From assembly GCF_001015195.1 (NCBI RefSeq), contig NZ_LDES01000052.1, positions 23,141-87,140 on the forward strand: a DNA stretch of 64,000 nucleotides, given 5' to 3'. The notes beneath the pieces are model-generated. The model was not told where the DNA came from, ran no database searches, and worked only from the letters and a program-made list of their open reading frames with translations. The DNA comes from Sphingomonas sp. Y57. Lineage in GTDB: Bacteria; Pseudomonadota; Alphaproteobacteria; Sphingomonadales; Sphingomonadaceae. This document shows positions 47,707 through 55,555 of the stretch, in pieces. The translations under genes and the position numbers were made by a program. Positions within the stretch are counted from its first letter, which is position 1. Every line of letters begins with the position of its first letter.

Positions 47707-48911
47707 GCGACGATACCGGCTGCGCGCAGCCGCGCCGTCTCTTCCTCGTTTATGCCGAGGTCCGCGAGGATGCGGTCGCTCGCGTCGCCCAGTTCGGGGG
47801 CGACGGTCGGGGAGAAGCGCTGGCCGTGGATCTTGATCGGGGAACCGACCAGCCGCAGCGGGCCGGTGCCCCTCGATCCGGCATCATAGACCAGACCGCG
47901 ATCGCGGAAATGCGCGTCTTCCGCCAGCTCCTCGGGCGTGTTGAGCGGATGGCCCGGCACCCCGGCCTCGATCAGCAGCGCCATCCAGTCAGCGCGGTCG
48001 CGGGTCGCGAACAAGGTGGTCAGGGCGTCGAACAGGCGGTCATGATAGGCTTCGGCATCGTCGCCGGGGACGATGTCGAGCAGGTCGGGCCGCCCGGCGG
48101 CGCGGACGAATTTCTCCCAGAATTTGTCCTTATATCCCTGGAAGAACAGGATCCGGCCGTCGCGGGTCCGATATTGGCCCATGCGCGGCCAGTTGACCAT
48201 GCGCCCGCCCTCGTCGGCGAAGCCGGGGCGGGGCTGCGCGACGTCGCGGTTCAGCGCGGCATCGACCGTGTCGGTGTACCAGGTGGCGGCCACGTCGGCG
48301 GCTGCGACCTCGATCATGGCGCCTTCGCCGGTCGCGCGGGCGCGGATCACGGCGGCGAGGACGCCGACTGCCGCCTGCTGCCCCATTGCGTACATGGCGA
48401 TCGGGTGATGGGCCGGGCCATCGCCCGGCCTCTCGCCCGGCGCCGCGCGCATCAGCCCGCCATAGGCGTCATAGGCCGGCCCATGGGAACCGAGCGCATG
48501 ATAAGCGCCGTCGAGCCCGAAGCCGGAGAGCGAGCAGAAGACGAGTCCGGGATTGACGCGCGACAATTCGGCATGGCCGAGGCCTAGCCGGTCAAGCGCG
48601 CCGCCGCGCAGCCCGTCCACGACTATGTCGGCATCCGCCGCCAACCGGCGGAACAGCGTTGCGCCCTCCGCAGATCGGAGGTCGAGCCCGATGCTCTCCT
48701 TGCCGCGATTCCAGCGCAGATGCATGAAGCCAAACCCGTCCGGGCCGCCGACCGCCAGCGCGCCCATCCGGCGAATCGGATCGCCGTCCGGCGGGCTTTC
48801 GATCTTGATCACCCGTGCGCCCATGTCGGCGAGCAATCCGCCCAGCGCGTCGGGGCCCAGCTGGGCGACCTCGACCACGGTCACGCCGCGCAGAAGATCA
48901 TAGCCGCTCAC
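47703..48911 (-). CDS. CaiB/BaiF family CoA-transferase
   Basis: A 402-residue family III CoA-transferase. The GTG at 48911 is taken as start because GGGAGGA stands four to ten bases before it; frames opening upstream would run into the operator. Family marks: GVTVVEVAQLGPDALGGLLADMGARVIKIE at the N-terminus with the CoA-binding region, and NRGKESIGLDLRS. The usual catalytic aspartate lies further on. It moves CoA between a thioester and a free acid, or epimerises an alpha-methylacyl-CoA, both common in terpenoid and bile-acid catabolism. First gene of the unit with MFS and hydrolase. Confidence 0.88.
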   Translation of the reverse strand: MSGYDLLRGVTVVEVAQLGPDALGGLLADMGARVIKIESPPDGDPIRRMGALAVGGPDGFGFMHLRWNRGKESIGLDLRSAEGATLFRRLAADADIVVDGLRGGALDRLGLGHAELSRVNPGLVFCSLSGFGLDGAYHALGSHGPAYDAYGGLMRAAPGERPGDGPAHHPIAMYAMGQQAAVGVLAAVIRARATGEGAMIEVAAADVAATWYTDTVDAALNRDVAQPRPGFADEGGRMVNWPRMGQYRTRDGRILFFQGYKDKFWEKFVRAAGRPDLLDIVPGDDAEAYHDRLFDALTTLFATRDRADWMALLIEAGVPGHPLNTPEELAEDAHFRDRGLVYDAGSRGTGPLRLVGSPIKIHGQRFSPTVAPELGDASDRILADLGINEEETARLRAAGIVA

Positions 48912-48933
48912 CGCATCCTCCCTCATTTCGCAC

Positions 48934-48963
48934 ATGCCAAGCACCGTTGGATTTTAAAGTCAA
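48934..48963 (-). promoter_or_regulatory. promoter with candidate TetR operator (CoA-transferase operon)
   Basis: On the minus strand: TTGACT at 48963-48958, 18-bp spacer, TGGCAT at 48939-48934. The spacer holds AATCCAACGGTG followed by CTTGG, nearly the same as in the Rieske oxygenase promoter at 54.27 kb. Confidence 0.6.
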
Positions 48964-49067
48964 GAAAACCGCAAAGGAGAAAATCCCCGCTATGTGGACG
49001 GCTCAGCGCTTCCCCGGGGCGTTACGAAACCGGCTGAGGTGACGGCGTGGAGGGGCCATCCAATCAA

Positions 49068-49114
49068 AATCCAACGACGATGGGATTGACAGCAGGGCTC
49101 AGATGGCGAATTGT
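49068..49114 (+). promoter_or_regulatory. promoter with candidate TetR operator (TonB receptor gene)
   Basis: AATCCAACGACGATGGGATT at 49068-49087 matches the operator in the Rieske promoter at 16 of 20 positions. It runs into TTGACA (49086-49091), which is followed after 17 bp by AATTGT (49109-49114) as a possible -10. Confidence 0.55.
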
Positions 49115-49131
49115 ACGAATGTAGTCCTGTT

Positions 49132-49146
49132 GTACGATAATGATAC
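49132..49146 (+). promoter_or_regulatory. candidate IclR operator, site e
   Basis: GTACGATAATGATAC (11 of 15 to consensus) just downstream of the predicted -10 box of the TonB receptor gene. A partial copy (TTGTACGAAT) lies 20 bp upstream. Confidence 0.5.
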
Positions 49147-49233
49147 GATCTGCATCGTTCAGATGGCAGGACGGAGTGTCACACGGATCCCGCCGGAGAG
49201 TGGGGTCGGTCGCGATAAAGGGAGGATGTTGTG

Positions 49234-51603
49234 ATGGACCACCGCAGAACCAATTCGGGCCGCCGCCGCTGGATGAGCGCGATGCTGCTTGCCGGCGCCG
49301 CGATCGTCGTGCCGGATATTGCCTTCGCGCAGGAAACGGCCAATGCCGCGCCTGAGGTCGAGGGCGTCGATGCCGCCGTGGCTGCTTCGTCCTTCGACGA
49401 CATCATCGTCTCCGCACGCCGCCGTAACGAGCGGCTGCAGGAAGTGCCGTTGGCGGTAACCGCGATCAGCCCCGCCAAGCTGGCCCAGGCCAACATCACC
49501 TCGGTCTCGCAGCTGTCGCAGGTCGCCCCGGCGCTCATCACCGTGCCTGCCCAGGGCAGCGGCCGCGCCCAGCCCAATTTCGCGATCCGCGGCCTCAGCC
49601 AGCAGGAAATCTCGATCCTCGGGGACCAGTCGGTGTCGACCTATCTGGGCGACATGGTGATCGCGCGCGTCCAGGGCATCAACAGCGCGCTGTTCGACAT
49701 CGGATCGGTCGAGGTGCTGCGCGGCCCGCAGGGGACGCTGTTCGGCCGCAACACCACCGGCGGCGCCGTCATCCTGCGGCCCAACAAGCCGAAGGACGAG
49801 TTCGAGGCGATGGCCGGCGTCTCGCTGGGCCGGTTCGACACCCGCAATTTCGAGGGCATGATCAACATCCCGATCCGGGATATCGCCGCGCTGCGCATCG
49901 CCGGCGTCACCTTCAAGAATGACGGCTATGTCTACGACGAACTGCTCGGCCGCAACGTCGACAATGTCGACCAGCAGGCGTTCCGCGTGTCGCTGGCGCT
50001 GCACATGCCGTTCGGCATCGAATCGCTGACAAGCTATGATTATTTCCACGCCGACGAGGGCAGCTCGGGCCTGTTCCTGAAATATGCCAACCCGAACGGC
50101 TCGTTCAACACGGCGGCCTATCGTGCCGCGCGCGGTTTCCGTCCGATCGAGGACCTGCTGGCCGAACAGCAGGCGCGCGGGCCGTACCGGATCGCGGCGG
50201 GCACGCCGGTGTTCAACTATATCCGCACCCACACCATCCAGAACACGCTGACCATGCCGGTCACCGACACGATCAGCCTGAAGAACATCGTCGGCTATCG
50301 CAACGTCCGGGATCGCTTCCGCGACGATCTGGACGGTACCGAATCCTCGCTGTTCCCGCAGGAGCGGCGCGACTGGTCGCACCAGTTCAGCGAGGAATTC
50401 CAGGTGCTGGGCAAGACCGACCGTTTCGACTGGATCGTCGGCCTCTACTATTTCCGCGAAAAGGGGCGGTTGCAGGCCGAATCCTATGCGGGCGCGGTCG
50501 ATCCGGGCGCGATCGAGCCGCTGCACGTCGTCGACTATCCGGGGCCCGCCTATTCGGTTACCGATCCCGAGGGTTTCAACCGCAGCTATGCAGCCTTCGC
50601 GCAGGGCACCTATGAGGTCGCCACGGGCCTGAAGCTGACCGCCGGTATCCGTTATTCAAAGGACAAGCGGCAGGCGACGATCCGCAACCGACTGCGCACC
50701 GCGTGCCGCTTCACGATCGACGCCGACAACAACCCGGCGACGCCCGAGGTGCTGCCGCCGCTCGACCAGTGCCAGGTCACCAACAAGGCGTCCTTCTCGG
50801 AACCGACCTACAATATCAGTCTCGACTATACGATCGCACCATCGAAGCTGGTCTATATCGCGCACCGCCACGGTTATCGCAGCGGTGGCTTCGGGTCGCG
50901 CGCCACGACCCAGGTCGGCTTCGCGCGGACCTTCTCGCCCGAGACGGTCGACGATATCGAGATCGGCGGCAAGGCGGACTGGCGGATCGGCAGTACTTTC
51001 CTGCGGACCAACATCGCCGCCTACTACGCCAAGTACAAGGACATCCAGCGCATCCTGACCGATCCGAACACCTCGCCGGTGCAGGCGGTGACGACCAATG
51101 CCGGGCGCGCGCGGATCCAGGGCCTGGAGGCGGAGGTCCTGTTCCGCCCGATCCCCGAGATCGAACTGTCCGCCGACTACAACCACACCGACGCGAAGTT
51201 CACCAAGTTCATCGCGCCGGACGGCAGCGACCTGTCGAACAGCCCGTTCGCCCGGGCTCCCAAGAATGTCTATACATTGGGCGCGCGCTATCGGCGCGAT
51301 CTGGGCGACGGCGTGGGTGAAGTGTCGTTCGGCGGCTCCTACTACCATATCGACGACTTCAACGGCGACGACACCTATGTGGCCGGCTTCACCGAGGTCA
51401 AGGGCTGGAACCTCGTCAATCTCGATGCCAGCTGGAACCGCATCATGGGGTCGAACTTCGACCTGTCGGCGGTCGTCACCAACGTCACCAACAAGAAGTA
51501 CAGCATGCTCACGACCAATCTGAGCGGTCTCGGCTTCACCAGCCACATGGCCGGTGAGCCGCGCAAATGGCTGGTCACGCTACGCTACCACTTCGGCGGC
51601 TGA
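49234..51603 (+). CDS. TonB-dependent outer-membrane receptor of the catabolic region
   Basis: A 789-residue receptor. The ATG at 49234 is eight bases after GGAGG; a GTG directly before it is an alternative start. Signal peptide ~residues 1-34 (WMSAMLLAGAAIVVPDIAFA). The TonB box-like DIIVSARRRNERLQEVPLAVTAIS leads into the plug (~60-170) with VLRGPQGTLFGRNTTGGAVIL. The barrel ends LVTLRYHFGG, so the C-terminal aromatic is displaced by two glycines. Sphingomonad catabolic clusters often carry such receptors for hydrophobic substrates. Dual operators in its promoter tie it to both regulators of this region. Confidence 0.92.
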   Translation: MDHRRTNSGRRRWMSAMLLAGAAIVVPDIAFAQETANAAPEVEGVDAAVAASSFDDIIVSARRRNERLQEVPLAVTAISPAKLAQANITSVSQLSQVAPALITVPAQGSGRAQPNFAIRGLSQQEISILGDQSVSTYLGDMVIARVQGINSALFDIGSVEVLRGPQGTLFGRNTTGGAVILRPNKPKDEFEAMAGVSLGRFDTRNFEGMINIPIRDIAALRIAGVTFKNDGYVYDELLGRNVDNVDQQAFRVSLALHMPFGIESLTSYDYFHADEGSSGLFLKYANPNGSFNTAAYRAARGFRPIEDLLAEQQARGPYRIAAGTPVFNYIRTHTIQNTLTMPVTDTISLKNIVGYRNVRDRFRDDLDGTESSLFPQERRDWSHQFSEEFQVLGKTDRFDWIVGLYYFREKGRLQAESYAGAVDPGAIEPLHVVDYPGPAYSVTDPEGFNRSYAAFAQGTYEVATGLKLTAGIRYSKDKRQATIRNRLRTACRFTIDADNNPATPEVLPPLDQCQVTNKASFSEPTYNISLDYTIAPSKLVYIAHRHGYRSGGFGSRATTQVGFARTFSPETVDDIEIGGKADWRIGSTFLRTNIAAYYAKYKDIQRILTDPNTSPVQAVTTNAGRARIQGLEAEVLFRPIPEIELSADYNHTDAKFTKFIAPDGSDLSNSPFARAPKNVYTLGARYRRDLGDGVGEVSFGGSYYHIDDFNGDDTYVAGFTEVKGWNLVNLDASWNRIMGSNFDLSAVVTNVTNKKYSMLTTNLSGLGFTSHMAGEPRKWLVTLRYHFGG

Positions 51604-51628
51604 CGCCCCTCACTTCCCGAGCCCCCCT

Positions 51629-51665
51629 GAGCCTCTCGTCCCTGCCGTCGGGAGGCTCCTTTTTT
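51629..51665 (+). terminator. Rho-independent terminator after TonB receptor gene
   Basis: GAGCCTC (51629-51635) pairs with GAGGCTC (51652-51658), followed by CTTTTTTG. It lies 25 bp after the receptor stop codon. Confidence 0.7.
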
Positions 51666-51711
51666 GGGGGAAGGGCGGGGGCCTCCCGAAACATCGATCG
51701 CGGAGAGACGC

Positions 51712-52161
51712 ATGGTTGAAGACAGCCGGGATATTGCCGGAGCTGCACCGGGCGGGGCATGGTCGATCCTCGACGATGTCGGGGAGTTCATCGCCGTTGC
51801 CGGGCCGGTGTTCGTCACGACCGATGGCCTCGGTCCCGGCGAGCCCGCGCGGTACGGGCTGCGGATCATGCGGCATCACTGCAACGGCCTCGGCAATTGC
51901 CGTGGGGGGATGCTCGCCACCTTCCTCGACCTGGCGATGGCATGCGGGCTCTATGCGGCAGGGGGGATCGACCGGAACCTGCCTACCATAACGATGACGC
52001 TCGATTATCTGGCGCCGGCGCTGCTCGGCGACTGGATCGAAAGCCGGGTCGCCATCGTCCACCGTACGCCGCGCATGGCTTTCGTTCAGGCGACGCTCTC
52101 CGGCCGCGACGGTCCCGTCATCCGGGGCAATGCCGTGTTCCGGATCCGGCCGGCGGCCTGA
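51712..52161 (+). CDS. hotdog-fold thioesterase (PaaI type)
   Basis: A 149-residue hotdog protein. Start ATG 51712 after CGGAGAGACGC. The core helix region reads HHCNGLGNCRGGMLATFLDLA, then TITMTLDYLAPALLGDWIESR. In most PaaI proteins the motif is HGG; here arginine replaces the histidine (CRGG). It would hydrolyse an acyl-CoA to release CoA, perhaps rescuing dead-end thioesters. A paralogue with CHGG lies 1.3 kb downstream (53084). It follows the receptor terminator, so it may have its own weak promoter. Confidence 0.82.
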   Translation: MVEDSRDIAGAAPGGAWSILDDVGEFIAVAGPVFVTTDGLGPGEPARYGLRIMRHHCNGLGNCRGGMLATFLDLAMACGLYAAGGIDRNLPTITMTLDYLAPALLGDWIESRVAIVHRTPRMAFVQATLSGRDGPVIRGNAVFRIRPAA

Positions 52162-52175
52162 GCGCTGGCCGCTGG

Positions 52176-52943
52176 CTAACCCGCCAGCGCTGCCTTGATC
52201 TCGGCGGGATAGGGCGGGCGGCCGAGATGCATGCCTCCGTCGAGATGGACGATCTCGCCCGTTGTCGCCGTGGCGCCGATGGAGAGCCAGGCGACCGCCT
52301 CGGCGACCTCGGCGGGCGTGACCCGATGGCCGAGCGGCATCGCGGAATCGATCAGCGTCGACAGCGCCTCCGGCATCGGCTTCGCGCCGGGGACGGCGGC
52401 GATAGGGCCGGGACAGACCGCGTTCACGCGGATCCCCTTCGGCGCATATTCGATCGCGGCATAGCGGACGAGCGTCTCGAGGGCGGCCTTCGCGCAGCCA
52501 TAGGCGAAATAGCCCGGCCAGGGCCGGGCGGCGGCGATGGAGCTCATCAACACGATGCTGCCGCCTGGCGCCATGTGGCGCGCCATGTGCCGGATGAAGT
52601 GGACCGCGCTGACATAGTTGAGCTTCAGCGCGTGCTCGAAGGCCTCGCCGCCGATATCGTCTATGTTGCCGGTGACGCCCTCGCCGGCGGCGAGCACGGC
52701 GATGTCGACGGGGCCGTCGGTCGCTGTGGCCTGCGCCATCAGGGTGATATCGTCCTCGACCGTCGCATCGCAGCGAAACGCCTTGCCGCCGATCGCGTCG
52801 GCGAGCCGGGTCGCGGGCTCGATCCGCCGCGCTCCGACATTCAGCCGGTAGCCGCGCGACGCCAGGGTTTCGGCCGTCACCCAGCCGGTGCCGCCCGGAA
52901 CCGAGGCCCCCAGCACCACGGCTTTTTTTGCATCGCCCGCCAT
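52176..52943 (-). CDS. SDR family oxidoreductase
   Basis: A 255-residue SDR. Start placed at the second of two adjacent ATGs (52943), six bases after GGAG. The cofactor loop is unusual (LGASVPGGTGWVTA instead of GxxxGIG), the middle motif is LAAGEG in place of NAG, but the catalytic serine (LMSSIAAA) and YGCAK are intact. ARRIEPA after the second strand with paired arginines suggests NADP. It is convergent with the first thioesterase gene and divergent from the second, sharing the site at 53049-53063. Confidence 0.85.
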   Translation of the reverse strand: MAGDAKKAVVLGASVPGGTGWVTAETLASRGYRLNVGARRIEPATRLADAIGGKAFRCDATVEDDITLMAQATATDGPVDIAVLAAGEGVTGNIDDIGGEAFEHALKLNYVSAVHFIRHMARHMAPGGSIVLMSSIAAARPWPGYFAYGCAKAALETLVRYAAIEYAPKGIRVNAVCPGPIAAVPGAKPMPEALSTLIDSAMPLGHRVTPAEVAEAVAWLSIGATATTGEIVHLDGGMHLGRPPYPAEIKAALAG

Positions 52944-53048
52944 CATCCGCTCCAATGTTTTAATATCGCTCATCTGGTCGATATCCGGGAAAAATCCCCG
53001 AGTCCAGACTGGTGTCCGGGTTGCACATTGTTTCAATATCGACGATTA

Positions 53049-53063
53049 GGGCAATTATCGACC
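53049..53063 (-). promoter_or_regulatory. candidate IclR operator, site f
   Basis: On the minus strand GGTCGATAATTGCCC (12 of 15 to consensus). It lies between the divergent SDR (start 52943) and thioesterase (start 53084) genes. Confidence 0.55.
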
Positions 53064-53083
53064 AAATTAAGCAGGGAGCCGAT

Positions 53084-53554
53084 ATGGAGCGGGGCGACTG
53101 GGATGAAACGGCGGCGCCTCCGGCCGGGGAGCCCTGGAGCCTGATGCCGCACATGTCGACCTTCACCCGGCATGTCGGGCCCTTCTTCATCCGGCATGAG
53201 GATCTGGAGCCGGGTGAGCGGGTGCGGCTGGGCTTCCGGATCCGCAAGCATCAGTGCAATCCCCGCGACGTCTGCCACGGCGGCATGCTGGCGAGCTTCC
53301 TCGACCTTTGCCTAGCGCGAGGCCTGATGGCGGAGGAGGGCGGCTTCGGCTCGACGCCGACGATCAACATGACGATCGACTATCTCGCGGTCGCGCCGTT
53401 GGGCACCTGGGTGGAAAGCCGTGTCACCGCGCTCCATCAGACCCGCCAGCTCGCCTTTGCACAGGCGCTGGTCCTGTCCGGCGACCAGCTGCTCGTCCGC
53501 GGCAGCGGTACCTTCAAGCGGTTCAGGCCCTTGCCGGTCCCAGACCGGGGCTAG
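53084..53554 (+). CDS. hotdog-fold thioesterase (PaaI type), second copy
   Basis: A 156-residue hotdog thioesterase. The ATG at 53084 follows CAGGGAGCCGAT. Core motif HQCNPRDVCHGGMLASFLDLC retains the canonical HGG, then TINMTIDYLAVAPLGTWVESR. It aligns along its whole length with the thioesterase at 51.7 kb, so the two arose by duplication. Its last four bases overlap the convergent tetR gene. Confidence 0.85.
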   Translation: MERGDWDETAAPPAGEPWSLMPHMSTFTRHVGPFFIRHEDLEPGERVRLGFRIRKHQCNPRDVCHGGMLASFLDLCLARGLMAEEGGFGSTPTINMTIDYLAVAPLGTWVESRVTALHQTRQLAFAQALVLSGDQLLVRGSGTFKRFRPLPVPDRG

Positions 53555-54216
53555 GCCGAGGGCGGCACCGGCTTCTTCGTCCTGGTGGAACGCGACGCGC
53601 GCCGCGGCAGCGAGCGGAAATCGTTGACGAGGCTTTGCAGCAGCACCTCGATCGTCCGGCGCAGGATGCGTTCATGGTCGAAGCGCATCGGCGAGGCACC
53701 CTTGCCTTCGCGCGCGGCGGCGATCGACACGAGCGCCGAGCCGATCACCGTCGTGTCGAGCGCGTGGATCATCTCCGGCTGCATCGCCGCCGGGACACCG
53801 GCCTCGGTCAGCTTGGTCTCGGTCACCGCCGTCGCCAGGGTCCGGGGGCGGATGCCGTTGAGCATCAAAGGGATCAGATAGGGCTTGGCGACCAGCAGCC
53901 GGCGATAGGCGACCGCATTGTCGGCGATCCACTTCTCCCAGTCGTCCGCGAGCGGCGGCAGTTCGATCTCGCGCAGCGCATGGCGCGCCGCCGCCATCAA
54001 TATCTCGTCCTTGTTGGCGAAATGGTGATAGAGCGAGGTGCCGTTGATCTTGAGCTCGGTCCCGAGCCGGCGAAGGCTAAGCGCCTCCAGCCCCTCATGC
54101 TCCATGATCCTGAGCGCGGTCTGGATCACCGCCTCCGGGGAGATCAATGCTTCCTTGGGTCGTGCCAACGCTTCCCCCGGTTCGTTCTGGGCCTTTCGCC
54201 TGTCTACTGCCCTCAT
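53551..54216 (-). CDS. TetR-family transcriptional regulator
   Basis: A 221-residue repressor. The ATG at 54216 is used; the frame is open further upstream only with a TTG that would overlap the operator. The HTH is ALSLRRLGTELKINGTSLYHHFANKDEIL. The C-terminal ligand domain (from ~residue 80) resembles TetR_C, with a helix pair around PYLIPLMLNGIRPRT. It is divergent from the Rieske oxygenase gene, and the palindrome CCAAC-GGT-GTTGG between them is the natural operator. Near copies of that site at 48.95 and 49.08 kb extend its likely regulon to the CoA-transferase operon and the TonB receptor gene. Confidence 0.9.
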   Translation of the reverse strand: MRAVDRRKAQNEPGEALARPKEALISPEAVIQTALRIMEHEGLEALSLRRLGTELKINGTSLYHHFANKDEILMAAARHALREIELPPLADDWEKWIADNAVAYRRLLVAKPYLIPLMLNGIRPRTLATAVTETKLTEAGVPAAMQPEMIHALDTTVIGSALVSIAAAREGKGASPMRFDHERILRRTIEVLLQSLVNDFRSLPRRASRSTRTKKPVPPSA

Positions 54217-54264
54217 CCCTGTCGTGCGATCTGTCAAGCATAACAGCGCTCGTGACGAAGAGGA

Positions 54265-54293
54265 TTGACTCAATAATCCAACGGTGTTGGTAT
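54265..54293 (+). promoter_or_regulatory. promoter with candidate TetR operator (Rieske oxygenase operon)
   Basis: TTGACT (54265-54270), 17-bp spacer, TGGTAT (54288-54293). The spacer contains AATCCAACGGTG and the palindrome CCAACGGTGTTGG (54278-54290). Binding there would block RNA polymerase. Confidence 0.65.
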
Positions 54294-54347
54294 TAAAGGC
54301 AAGTGACCGCCGACGCGGTCGTCATGCCTGTGCAAATGGAGAGGTAA

Positions 54348-55520
54348 ATGCGTACCGAAGCGAGCGTCGCGGTGGACACGGATGTTGTGGAGCGGCTGAT
54401 CGAGCATGTCCGCAACGACACGACCGACATGGTCGACAGCGAACTGCACGTTCCGATCAGCCATTTCGTCGGCGAGGAGCGAGCGAAGGCGGAGATTGCG
54501 CTGATGCGCCGGCTGCCGTTGATTGTCGGCCATGTCTCGGAACTGCCCAGGCCGGGCGACTTCGTCACCCGCGACCTGCTGGGCGTGGCGCTGCTGATCT
54601 CGCGCCAGGAAGACGGTTCGATCATGACCTTCCGCAACATGTGCAAGCATCGCGGCGGCCGGGTCGAGCAGAAGGAATCGGGCCATCGCCGGATATTCAT
54701 GTGCCGCTATCACGGCTGGTCGTACAACAGCGAGGGCGGGCGGCTGCGCCCCTTGCCCTATGAGGACAGCTACGGCCCGATCGACCACGACTGCGCGGGT
54801 CTCGACCGGATCAAGACGGAGGTGCGCCACGGCCTCATCTTCGTCGACATGTCCAACGATCCCGACCGGACGGTCGAGGACTATCTGGGCCCGGACGTCG
54901 ACGCGCAGATCGAGCCGTGGGGGCTCGAGCGCGCCACCATCTTCCTCGACAAGGGTTTCGACCTGCCGATCAACTGGAAGCTGGTGATGGACGGCGCGAT
55001 CGACAGCCTCCATGCGCAATATCTGCATCCCGGGCCCGGCAATGTCGGCTCGCGCACGTTGACCAACGTCGCCGTGTTTCGCGCGTTCGGCCGGCACGGC
55101 AAGCTGTTCCAGCCGCGCACCAAGCTGAAGGCGCTGGTCGCTTCGGGCGAGGATCTCGGCGCCAGCTCCAAATATGTCGCGTCGCTGCTGATGGTCTATC
55201 CCAACGCGATGGTGATCGGGGCGCCCGACCATGTCGAGTTCTGGACGGTCTGGCCATCGACCACCGACCCGTCGCACTGCTCGATCCGCATCCGTTTCCT
55301 CGTCCGGCCGGAGATATTGAGCCCGGAGATGGAGGCGCGGATCAACAAAAGCTGGGAAATCCTCAGCAAGGCCGCGACCACCGAAGACTTCCCCATGGAG
55401 GCCTGGATCCAGCAGAATGCCCAGGCCTGGCCCGACGGCACCTTCCGCTATGGCCGCAACGAGGTGTCTGCGCAGCACCTGCATCATCAGCTCGCCCGGG
55501 ATATAGACGAGGTCGCCTGA
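54348..55520 (+). CDS. Rieske non-haem iron oxygenase, alpha subunit
   Basis: A 390-residue ring-hydroxylating oxygenase. The [2Fe-2S] ligands are Cys99 and His101 (CKHRGG) and Cys119 and His122 (CRYHGW). The mononuclear iron histidines are His222 and His227 in DGAIDSLHAQYLH. No beta subunit, ferredoxin or reductase gene is adjacent, so it is probably an alpha-only homotrimeric type, like KshA or O-demethylases, using reductase partners encoded elsewhere. It is followed 35 bp later by an acyl-CoA synthetase gene. Likely activity: hydroxylation or demethylation of the substrate ring. Confidence 0.92.
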   Translation: MRTEASVAVDTDVVERLIEHVRNDTTDMVDSELHVPISHFVGEERAKAEIALMRRLPLIVGHVSELPRPGDFVTRDLLGVALLISRQEDGSIMTFRNMCKHRGGRVEQKESGHRRIFMCRYHGWSYNSEGGRLRPLPYEDSYGPIDHDCAGLDRIKTEVRHGLIFVDMSNDPDRTVEDYLGPDVDAQIEPWGLERATIFLDKGFDLPINWKLVMDGAIDSLHAQYLHPGPGNVGSRTLTNVAVFRAFGRHGKLFQPRTKLKALVASGEDLGASSKYVASLLMVYPNAMVIGAPDHVEFWTVWPSTTDPSHCSIRIRFLVRPEILSPEMEARINKSWEILSKAATTEDFPMEAWIQQNAQAWPDGTFRYGRNEVSAQHLHHQLARDIDEVA

Positions 55521-55555
55521 GCGCGCCGCGTCACGAACGTCTCGGGGAGGATCGA

